This document shows positions 50,378 to 57,542 of a DNA stretch of 64,000 nt, one piece after another. The position numbers and the translations under genes were made by a program. Within the stretch, counting starts at the first letter, position 1. Each line of letters begins with the position of its first letter. Source of the stretch: an uncultured Clostridia bacterium (lineage in GTDB: Bacteria > Bacillota > Clostridia > Christensenellales > Borkfalkiaceae); assembly GCA_944368155.1 (NCBI GenBank), contig CALVWW010000002.1:220672-284671 (forward strand), given 5' to 3'. The notes under the pieces are model-generated. The model saw only the letters and a list, made by a program, of their open reading frames with translations, ran no database searches and was not told where the DNA came from.

Positions 50378-51151
50378 TTAAAACAATCCGCTCAGATACG
50401 CGGGATTGAGAATGAGATATATCCCCGCTATGAGCAAAAGATGCGCGGGATAGAAGGTATAAAACAACCCCTTTAATTTAAATTTGCCGCGCCTGCCGCT
50501 GTATGCGGCAATAGGCAGCATCGAGAGAATGCATAAAAATTGCAGTATTCCGTATACCGCCGAAAGTACGAGCAGATTTACAAAAAAGAGCAGAAAAACC
50601 GTTGCCGGGTGATATAGCGAGGCAAGGGCGCCGTCCGCGCCGAAGGAACGGAAATCGAAGAGGCGAACACAGACGGGCAACGTTACGCCGGCTATACCGT
50701 AGTCGATTTCTGCCGGCGCGAAACAACACACCGCTGTCGCGAGCGCCAGCGAAGCCGCAAGGGCAAGCGAACAGAGCGCCGTGCCCCTTCTGTTGTGCGA
50801 AAAGGCATATTTTTTCAAGCCGTCTATCGAATAGATAATCAGCGCGGAGAACGAAAAGGTGATGAGTATGTTGCCGTAAATTTCGCCCATTACGAGCGAC
50901 ATGGCGGCGCTCGTAGCAATGCCCATGCCAAACACGAGCGCGAAGTGCCTGCCCTTGCTGCGCGTATAGTGGCAACCCTCGCCGAACGTAAAGGCAAACA
51001 GCGGCATGGATATGCGCCCTATCGCGCGGAAAACGATAACTTCGGGCAGAAGTATCCAGCCTATATGGTCAACCAACATGGTTATGCAGGCAATTATCTT
51101 GAGCACGTTGCCCGAGATAAAACCGTTGTAAATATTTTTATCTTCATTCAT
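50378..51151 (-). CDS. TraX-family membrane protein
   Basis: A 257-residue polytopic membrane protein. The opening KIIACITMLVDHIGWILLPE and RAIGRISMPLFAFTFGEGCHYT are the hallmarks of TraX, an acetyltransferase-like membrane family named after F-pilin acetylation. About eight helices are predicted. Chromosomal TraX homologs are common in Firmicutes outside conjugation systems and their role is unknown, so this need not relate to the island nearby. The neighbours are an AKR and a sigma factor. Confidence 0.85.
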   Translation of the reverse strand: MNEDKNIYNGFISGNVLKIIACITMLVDHIGWILLPEVIVFRAIGRISMPLFAFTFGEGCHYTRSKGRHFALVFGMGIATSAAMSLVMGEIYGNILITFSFSALIIYSIDGLKKYAFSHNRRGTALCSLALAASLALATAVCCFAPAEIDYGIAGVTLPVCVRLFDFRSFGADGALASLYHPATVFLLFFVNLLVLSAVYGILQFLCILSMLPIAAYSGRRGKFKLKGLFYTFYPAHLLLIAGIYLILNPAYLSGLF

Positions 51152-51187
51152 CGCGCACGTTTACTTAGACGCCCGGCCGCGCGTAAA

Positions 51188-52150
51188 TTAAATTGCTCCC
51201 ACAATTTTGTGGGGGACATAGAGTTCGTCGATATAATCGGCGTCCTCTTTAGTCAGCCTTATTTCAAGCGCGCCGGCTGCGTCGTCGAGATACTTCGCCT
51301 TTGTGGCTCCGACAACGGGGGATGTAACTCCCTTATAGAAGTGCCATGCAAAAGTTATGCGCGACATCGTCGTGCCGTACTTTTCAGCGAGCTCGCATAT
51401 GCGCTCCGCAATCGCCCTGTCTTTATCTTCCGTAGAATCATATTTGCCCTGCGCCACCTTGTCGGTCCTGCTGCGCTTTGTATCCGCCTCCCAGTTTATG
51501 CGGGCGACCCTGCCGGAAGCCAGAGGGCTGTAGGGCGTTAACGCCACATTCATCTGCCTGCAGATGGGAATGAGCTCGCGCTCGTCCTCGCGATAGAGAG
51601 GGTTGTAGTGGTTCTGCATAGACACAAAGGGAGTAAATCCGTTATCTCTTGCGCACAGTTGCATATTGTAAAACTGGTAGCCGTACATGGCAGACGCGCC
51701 GAGCGCGCGCACCTTACCTGCTTTAACAAGAGCATCCAACGCCTCCATTGTCTCCTCTATCGGAGTGGAATAGTCGAAGCGGTGAATGATATACAAATCG
51801 AGATAATCGGTGCCAAGCCTCTTTAAAGTGCCGTCTATCTCGCGGTTAATCGCCTCTTTCGAAAGGTGCCCCTCGTTGAAGTACACTTTTGAAGCGAGCA
51901 CGACCTTATCGCGCGCGACGTTATTTTTTATGGCTTTGCCGAGATATTCCTCGCTGGTACCTGCGGAATAGCCGTTTGCCGTATCAAAAAAATTAATTCC
52001 CAGGTCGAGCGCATGTCTTATTATCTCACCACTCTCCCTTTCTCCGAGTACCCATTCATGCACCCATTTTGCAGGGTCGCCGAAGCTCATACAGCCGAGG
52101 CATATGCGGGATACATTCAGATTGCTGTTGCCAAGCTTTACATATTCCAT
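51188..52150 (-). CDS. Aldo/keto reductase
   Basis: A 320-residue NADPH-dependent reductase of the (beta/alpha)8-barrel AKR family. Seen: GINFFDTANGYSAGTSEEYLG, which holds the catalytic Asp and Tyr; KVVLASKVYF with the Lys; YLDLYIIHRFDYSTPIEETMEAL (in part LYIIHRFDYSTP); and the C-terminal cofactor segment GVTSPVVGATKAKYLDDA. It fits the AKR11/YajO-like group. The cupin gene lies 48 bases downstream of its promoter side on the same strand, so the two may be an operon. The substrate is unknown. Confidence 0.92.
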   Translation of the reverse strand: MEYVKLGNSNLNVSRICLGCMSFGDPAKWVHEWVLGERESGEIIRHALDLGINFFDTANGYSAGTSEEYLGKAIKNNVARDKVVLASKVYFNEGHLSKEAINREIDGTLKRLGTDYLDLYIIHRFDYSTPIEETMEALDALVKAGKVRALGASAMYGYQFYNMQLCARDNGFTPFVSMQNHYNPLYREDERELIPICRQMNVALTPYSPLASGRVARINWEADTKRSRTDKVAQGKYDSTEDKDRAIAERICELAEKYGTTMSRITFAWHFYKGVTSPVVGATKAKYLDDAAGALEIRLTKEDADYIDELYVPHKIVGAI

Positions 52151-52198
52151 AATGTTTTCATCCCTCCATGCGCTTTACCGCCGCACAGCGCGGCGCCG

Positions 52199-52618
52199 TC
52201 AGAGATTGTTGTATTGTTCGTCGGAAACTTCCTCAAGCCATTCGTTGCACGCGTCTTTCCCCGGAACTTCAACCGCTATGTGCGAGAACCAGCTTTCTTT
52301 CTTTGCGCCGTGCCAGTGCTTGACCTCGGGCGGAATTACCACGACGTCGCCGGGATTGAGGCTGCGCGCCGGCTTGCCCCACTCCTGATACCAGCCGCTG
52401 CCGGCTATGCATAAAAGTATCTGACCGCCGCCCTCAGAGGCGTGGTGAATGTGCCAGTTGTTGCGGCACCCCGGCTCGAACGTCACATTTGCAAAGAAGG
52501 GCGCTACACCTGCCGGAGTGAGCGGGTTGAGATAGGACTTGCCGATAAAATACTGAGCAAATGCAGTATTTTCACCGCCAAGGCCGAATATATTCTGTTT
52601 TTCAAAATCTTTATCCAT
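52199..52618 (-). CDS. Cupin-domain protein
   Basis: From the ATG at 52618 (preceded by GGGAGGAAG) the protein is 139 residues, one cupin beta-barrel. The metal-binding motif 1 is VTFEPGCRNNWHIHHASEGGGQ, shown in part as WHIHHASEGGGQ, and motif 2 is LNPGDVVVIPPEVKHWHG. The family is widespread and includes small oxygenases and carboxymuconolactone-decarboxylase-linked proteins; the substrate is unknown. It precedes the AKR gene by 48 bases. It is the last chromosomal gene before the integrated element. Confidence 0.88.
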   Translation of the reverse strand: MDKDFEKQNIFGLGGENTAFAQYFIGKSYLNPLTPAGVAPFFANVTFEPGCRNNWHIHHASEGGGQILLCIAGSGWYQEWGKPARSLNPGDVVVIPPEVKHWHGAKKESWFSHIAVEVPGKDACNEWLEEVSDEQYNNL

Positions 52619-52696
52619 TTTCTTCCTCCCTGAAAATAATACATTTCTACACATTAATTGTACCACGCCTGCCATTGCGTGTAAAATACCTGATTC

Positions 52697-54397
52697 TTAT
52701 CGCCCGATATGCCTTTGAGGCATTGATTTGCGTGACAGGACGACGAGCGTTTCGAGGCGTTTATCTTTTTCCCACGAGATTTTTTGAACTTCCCGGTTGT
52801 CTATATATACCGGGAAGTTAAATGTTATCGACTTGAGCGGCATCGCCGCCCTTTCATCATTGGGATAAATGCGAATGTCTTTGATAAGATAGGAAATTAA
52901 ATCTTTCTTCTCTTCATCTGTCATTTTATCATAGATCTGATTGAATGACAACAGCATTTTATAGATATTATCCAGCGTTATCGCTTCCTCGTCCATCGCC
53001 CGCTTCCTTAAAGACGCATCGGCAATGCTTTCTTCCAGCTGCGCCATTGTATCATATAAGCTATCCAATCTCGCCTCCATATCCTTCAACTTTCGCTCCC
53101 TGTATTTGACATCAAGCGGAAGATTATCAATGGCCTCTTCGAGATTAGCCTTATTCGTTTCAACTTCCGTCAGCTTTTTACTGTAGCCTGCAAGTTCTCT
53201 GTCCAATGCTGCCGTATTCGTCGGCTGTCCCAACCGACTTTCTATTTCCTGAGCAAACGAGTCTCCGCGCACCAGTTCCATTATTGCCTCTATTACATAT
53301 GGTTCTATATCCGTCTTTTTGAGCTTTGCTTTGTAGTCGCAATAATAGCCGCGCTTATCGCCGTTATGCCCGCAATAATAGTAATAGACATCCTTCTCAG
53401 TGCCGTCCTTATTCTTCCAATAATGACGGTTGCAGTACATCGGGCTGCCGCATTTGGGACATTTCAGCAATCCGGTCAAAAGATGAATGCGCTCTCTCCC
53501 CACTCTCGACGGAGCTTTAAACCCTGTGGACGCTCTCTTTTGCCTTACTCTTTCCCATGTTTGATCGTCGATCAACGCCTCGTGTCTGCCGTCAAATAAA
53601 AGGAAATCATCGGCCTTTACCGTGCGATAATCGCCCCGACTGCCCTTGACCTTCTGCTTTGTACGCCTGCCGTATGCAATCTTGCCTATATATACCGGAT
53701 TATCGAGAATACACTGAACGTTCCTTGCGCTCCACACCGTAATATCGTTTCCCTTGTGACAATTTTTTGTTATACCCGTCAAGTTAAGATATTTTGCAAC
53801 ACCGCCATACCCCACATCGGAATTTGCAAACTTATCAAATATGAGGCGCACGGTTTCCGCTTCGCTCTCATTGATCTCAAGCGAATCTCCGTTTAGCGTA
53901 TATCCGTAAGGCGCAGGCCCGCCATTCCACAGTCCCTGCCTGGCCTTCTCCCTTCTGCCGTTCATCGTCTGCTCAAGGATATTTTCGCGCTCTATTTCTG
54001 CGACTGCCGATAAAACAGAGATGAGCAATTTCCCGCTTGCCTGCGAGGAGTCTATCCCTTCCTCCACACTGATCAGATTTACACCATAATCTTGTATAAG
54101 TTCAAGCGAATTTAAAATATCCGCGGCGTTTCTTCCGAATCTTGACAACTTATACACCAATATGTAATCGATTTGCTCGCCGTCTTTGATATCGTCAAGC
54201 ATATTCTGAAACGCAGGTCGCCCGGCAATCGACTTGCCGGACTTCCCCGCATCCTCATATTTTTTGACGATAATCATTTCTTCACGGTCGGCAAAAGACT
54301 TCATTCGCGTGATCTGTCCTTCAAGGCTATACCCTTCGACCTGCATTTCGGTGCTTACCCTTGAATACATAACACATCTTTTACCTTCCCTGTTCAT
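52697..54397 (-). CDS. Large serine recombinase (integrase)
   Basis: A 566-residue site-specific recombinase that integrates and excises the element. The N-terminal resolvase domain (about 1-150) has the catalytic serine in MYSRVSTEMQ (Ser15 from the ATG at 54397). The recombinase domain spans about 155-280, then a zinc ribbon (CPKCGSPMYCNRHYW ... CGHNGDKRGYYC) and a coiled coil of about 390-500. The family normally targets specific att sites. The ATG at 54397 follows GGAGG; an upstream in-frame ATG at 54433 overlaps the tiny gene before it. Positioned at the element edge. Confidence 0.95.
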   Translation of the reverse strand: MNREGKRCVMYSRVSTEMQVEGYSLEGQITRMKSFADREEMIIVKKYEDAGKSGKSIAGRPAFQNMLDDIKDGEQIDYILVYKLSRFGRNAADILNSLELIQDYGVNLISVEEGIDSSQASGKLLISVLSAVAEIERENILEQTMNGRREKARQGLWNGGPAPYGYTLNGDSLEINESEAETVRLIFDKFANSDVGYGGVAKYLNLTGITKNCHKGNDITVWSARNVQCILDNPVYIGKIAYGRRTKQKVKGSRGDYRTVKADDFLLFDGRHEALIDDQTWERVRQKRASTGFKAPSRVGRERIHLLTGLLKCPKCGSPMYCNRHYWKNKDGTEKDVYYYYCGHNGDKRGYYCDYKAKLKKTDIEPYVIEAIMELVRGDSFAQEIESRLGQPTNTAALDRELAGYSKKLTEVETNKANLEEAIDNLPLDVKYRERKLKDMEARLDSLYDTMAQLEESIADASLRKRAMDEEAITLDNIYKMLLSFNQIYDKMTDEEKKDLISYLIKDIRIYPNDERAAMPLKSITFNFPVYIDNREVQKISWEKDKRLETLVVLSRKSMPQRHIGR

Positions 54398-54398
54398 A

Positions 54399-54494
54399 CT
54401 AATTGCCGCCTCCCTCTTTATCCTTGTTGTCAAGCACCGCTCTGCCGTATTTATTCAGCATCTGAGCCATAGTGCTTATAAATGAATCCTTCAT
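54399..54494 (-). CDS. 31-residue ORF directly before the recombinase
   Basis: MKDSFISTMAQMLNKYGRA, then VLDNKDKEGGGN, with a good ribosome site (GGAGG, 8 bases before the ATG). It ends one base before the recombinase start, so it is coupled to it. No family was recognised; it may be a leader peptide or a tiny regulator. Confidence 0.4.
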   Translation of the reverse strand: MKDSFISTMAQMLNKYGRAVLDNKDKEGGGN

Positions 54495-54812
54495 CCTCTT
54501 TTCCTCCGAAATAATCTTACTTTCTGAATTTTCTTGTCTTTTCAAATCTCCTTTTTGTATTTGTGTTTCGGATAGGTCGCAATGCGGGGAAAGTTCGCCT
54601 TATCCTCTCATGCCGTCGAAGGCTCTTACATTACTCTTTTTTTCAGACTACTCTCCGCCGCGCTGCAGTTCCTTTACCCTCTTAAATTATCTTACCTTCC
54701 GCACCCATCACGGAAAGATGAATGCGGTTTGCCCTATCACACAATTTTCCCCTTTCTTTTTCCCGATATTACGGGTGTGTTAAGTATAGTTTCTTTGTAT
54801 CTACATTCCGTG
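54495..54812. other. 320-base gap between the RHH regulator and the recombinase unit
   Basis: No reading frame looks like a gene. The minus strand carries the ribosome site of the 31-residue ORF at its left edge. The rest may hold a promoter for the recombinase or an oriT region. No inverted repeat stood out. Confidence 0.3.
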
Positions 54813-55085
54813 TCATTTTGTTTCGCTCTCGAAGAAATCATCGTAGCCGTCTTTGAGCTTTGCGAGGTCGGTGTCGTGTCGCGCCAATTGTTCCTCGTAC
54901 CCCGCCTTAATGAGTTCCACCTTGGTATAACCGTACTCCTTCAGAAAAGCATTTATCTCGTTCAGCAATTCACGCGGGATCATCGTCTGAAAATTGCCGC
55001 TCGTCTCCTTGCGCTTTTCTTTGTTCTTTGCCTCGTACTTGCGATTTGCAAGTCTCTGAGGCGTATCTTCCTTTCTCGTTACCAT
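54813..55085 (-). CDS. Ribbon-helix-helix-type regulator
   Basis: A 90-residue protein with a basic N-terminus and a ribbon-helix-helix pattern: the strand NFQTMIPRELLNEINAFLKEYGYTK (in part FQTMIPRELLNEINAFLKE) followed by VELIKAGYEEQL. Such small proteins repress their own gene and control mobile elements. Its promoter carries a 14-bp palindrome that suits autoregulation. It starts after GGAGGT and precedes the small ORF and recombinase. Confidence 0.75.
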   Translation of the reverse strand: MVTRKEDTPQRLANRKYEAKNKEKRKETSGNFQTMIPRELLNEINAFLKEYGYTKVELIKAGYEEQLARHDTDLAKLKDGYDDFFESETK

Positions 55086-55106
55086 TCTTGACCTCCGAAA
55101 TGAATA

Positions 55107-55150
55107 TCGTATATATACGACATTATACTCGGAGAACAGAATTTTGTCAA
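55107..55150 (-). promoter_or_regulatory. Promoter of the RHH gene with a 14-bp palindrome
   Basis: Minus-strand TTGACA (55145-55150), 17-base spacer, TATAAT (55122-55127), and the palindrome TCGTATATATACGA (55107-55120) just downstream. It is a perfect consensus promoter. Confidence 0.85.
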
Positions 55151-55169
55151 GCGGCCGCGAGAAAGTTCT

Positions 55170-56492
55170 TCACTCCTTGCCTTGTTCGTAACGGGCGAGA
55201 GAAGCCACACCGCGTTCCTGTTCCTCGCGCTCCGCTTGAAGCTCGCGCTCGATTTCTTTTAAGCGGTCGGAAAAGTCACGAGTGAGGTACTCGCACTCTC
55301 CACCGAAGGAAGAGAGGAAGCCCTTTATAAGCCCGCTCACCTTTCTGTGCGAGATGGCGAGCCGCCGCTTCAGATTGTTATCATTGACCTTGTGCCGCCG
55401 CTTGCGCTCGTAGAACTCGGGCTTTAAGTTCTTCACCGCACGCAGCACAATGTTACCCTGCCTGCGTTTGTAATCGACGTCTATCTCCTCGATGAGCGCA
55501 GCCGTCTTGGGGACCTCCTTGCTTCCGCTGAACGTTTCTACAAACTCTTTTTGAAAGACGTCCTCACGAACCACCTTCTTAACAAACAGCGGACTTATCT
55601 GCCGCTCATATTGGGAAAGCTGTTTGGTAAACTCCCGATGCGCCTTTCGCGCCCGTTTGTCGTACAGCAAAAGTTTCGCGACTGTCTCGTCCACTTGTTT
55701 TCGATACGGTTCCATATCCTTCTTGCCATAAAAGAAGCTCGCGTCTTTCGGGATAGCCTTTGCAAGATCGATAAGTGCCTTCTTTATCTCATCCTCTCCG
55801 ACGATGCTATTCGGAAACGTGATCTTCTTCAGCTCGCGGAGAGCCTCGTCCCGCGTCATATACAGCCGTTGACTTTTACCGCACACGAAATCGTTCAGGC
55901 GAACGTGCATACGGTCTATGACTTCCTTCTCAATCTTCCCCTTGTGCCGATACTCAAGCTCCTTCTTTCGGTACTTGCACTTAGGCTCCTTCTCGGCGAA
56001 CCAGAAGTGAATGTGCAGGTGATGCGGCTTGTCCTTATGAAGGGCGCAGATGAGGTCTATATTCTTCGGGTCGAGGCCCATGTCGCGGAAGAACTCGCCG
56101 AAAGTACTCTTAACGAGGCGGATGCACTTTTCCGGCGTATCAATTTTGTGTCCCAACTCTTCGCTGAGGGAAATAAAGCCATGCCACAGATTCTTTTTCG
56201 CCTTTGCCCGCTGCCGAATGGCTTTGAGCTCTTCCTGCGAGATCACCCCGTCGCCGTTGAAGACGCCCGTGCTTTTCTCGAAGTATTCGAGCATGGAACG
56301 CGTCTCGGATTTGGAATTCTCGCCGTTGAGTTTTCTGTCCGACGTCATGTATTGATAGAGATTGCTGCCACCGTCGGACAGCCCGTAATACGGACGCTCC
56401 CTTGCGAACTTCGCCCGTTCCTCCGCCGTGGCATTGCTCTTAATTTTCCACGGCGTGTAAGTGATGTTGAAAATAATGGGTTGTCCTGCTAT
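55170..56492 (-). CDS. mobL: MobL-type relaxase, apparently starting at AUA
   Basis: Nicks the element at oriT and pilots it during mobilization. The HUH-like histidines are in DKPHHLHIHFWFAEKE, about residues 156-170. MobL features before it include KKNLWHGFISLSEELG. The C-terminal half is helical and charged. No ATG or GTG starts the complete protein: the frame runs in without a stop to a strong ribosome site, GGAGG, 7 bases before an ATA (56490-56492), giving 440 residues with the expected N-terminal strand (AGQPIIFNITYTPWKIK). The internal ATG at 56348 lacks a ribosome site and would remove 48 residues, so AUA or a mutated start is likely. Confidence 0.8.
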   Translation of the reverse strand: MAGQPIIFNITYTPWKIKSNATAEERAKFARERPYYGLSDGGSNLYQYMTSDRKLNGENSKSETRSMLEYFEKSTGVFNGDGVISQEELKAIRQRAKAKKNLWHGFISLSEELGHKIDTPEKCIRLVKSTFGEFFRDMGLDPKNIDLICALHKDKPHHLHIHFWFAEKEPKCKYRKKELEYRHKGKIEKEVIDRMHVRLNDFVCGKSQRLYMTRDEALRELKKITFPNSIVGEDEIKKALIDLAKAIPKDASFFYGKKDMEPYRKQVDETVAKLLLYDKRARKAHREFTKQLSQYERQISPLFVKKVVREDVFQKEFVETFSGSKEVPKTAALIEEIDVDYKRRQGNIVLRAVKNLKPEFYERKRRHKVNDNNLKRRLAISHRKVSGLIKGFLSSFGGECEYLTRDFSDRLKEIERELQAEREEQERGVASLARYEQGKE

Positions 56493-56680
56493 ATAAATTC
56501 CTCCTTCATATCATTTGATTTGCCGCGCAGCGGCAGGAAAAATGCAGCATGGGACGCCAAGCTGCATTTTTCTTATCCTGCTACAGGTTGTCAGTCAAGT
56601 GGTCCCATTTTACGGTTGTTTTGCTTGCCATTTTGGGCACTTCTGAACTGCTCATAGGTCATATTTTCCCACGTTATTTG

Positions 56681-57184
56681 CTATTCGCCCGCTTCTTCCA
56701 TTGCTCTTTCCTGCATCTTGCTCGCGCCGCGCTTTGCCTTTCCGCCTCTGCTTCCGCCGGACTTTCGCTTCTTGGAAATATCCATCTTGCGCTTACAGAG
56801 GTTGAAATATCCCTGCACCTCCTTGTCCTTAAACTGCGCCTCCTCGCCGCGGAACATATACGCGCAAATGGCCTTGACGAACGCGCCGAGGTTATTGCCG
56901 CTCAGCAGCTTCATCGCGTCGAAATACGTTTCGTAGAACGTGAAGTGCTCCGAGCGAAGGTTGTACTTCTTTAACGATCCGCCGCTGCACTCCGCCTCTT
57001 TGACCTCTGCAAGTACATCCGCAATGTTGCTCCAATAAAAGCGTTCTTTGCCTGAAAGTTCCTCGCCGGGCAGCTTGTCCTCGAACTCATACTCACATAT
57101 CCGTGTTGCGAGCTTGCCCGCGTCCGTGTCGTTCATTGCGTCTAGAATGTCCGCATACAGCTTGTAAAATGTAAATTGTTTCAA
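56681..57184 (-). CDS. DUF6291-like protein with two repeated modules, TTG start
   Basis: A 167-residue protein (TTG start after GGGAGGG). It holds two tandem copies of an about 60-residue unit, FTFYKLYADILDAMNDTDAGKLATRICEYEF..(first) and FTFYETYFDAMKLLSGNNLGAFVKAICAYMF..(second), quoted here as FTFYKLYADIL and FTFYETYFDAM. This resembles the DUF6291/phage-type replisome-organizer-like domains seen in mobile elements. The basic C-terminus (KKRKSGGSRGGKAKRG) suggests nucleic acid binding. A replication or partition role on the element is an inference. Confidence 0.65.
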   Translation of the reverse strand: MKQFTFYKLYADILDAMNDTDAGKLATRICEYEFEDKLPGEELSGKERFYWSNIADVLAEVKEAECSGGSLKKYNLRSEHFTFYETYFDAMKLLSGNNLGAFVKAICAYMFRGEEAQFKDKEVQGYFNLCKRKMDISKKRKSGGSRGGKAKRGASKMQERAMEEAGE

Positions 57185-57542
57185 TCTTTCCCTCCCCTTG
57201 TTTTATTTTGCCGTGACTTATGGCGCTTCGGCTCTGCCGTGTTTCTTCTTTTATCCCCCCCCTTTGATCGTATTTCTGCGGATAGACCTGTTCGACTTCC
57301 CCGCGGCATCGCCCTGTTCGGGCAATGCAAAAGCCCGACCATTGTTCACGATCGGGCCGAACTGCACCCTGTTCGGGTGCGCTCTATTACGTTGGTTAGA
57401 GAATTTTTGATTTATCCCAATGGTACCACGAAATTTGCGGATTTTTCGCCTTAAAATAGGCATATAAATGCCTTTTCAACGCCATTTCCCGCAGCAACGA
57501 TACCGTAATTATCCCAACAATGCGTCATTCCATTCTCATTTT
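57185..57542. other. Noncoding region with three similar hairpins
   Basis: About 360 bases between the DUF6291-like and RNA-polymerase-like genes. It holds three hairpins at 57311-57380 described separately. The rest has no gene or clear promoter. Confidence 0.45.
57311..57380 (+). repeat. Three hairpins with a shared TGTTC loop
   Basis: GCCC-TGTTC-GGGC (57311-57323), GCCCGA..TTGTTC..TCGGGC (57333-57357) and GCACCC-TGTTC-GGGTGC (57364-57380). The stems differ in sequence but keep pairing, and the loops share TGTTC. Such arrays occur at oriT, at replication origins of rolling-circle type, or as binding sites for an RNA- or DNA-binding protein. Confidence 0.55.

Noticed and set aside
50378..51151. 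TraX as part of a conjugation system of the island
   Set aside because: It lies outside the inferred island edge beyond the AKR and cupin genes, and chromosomal TraX homologs are common without conjugation genes.
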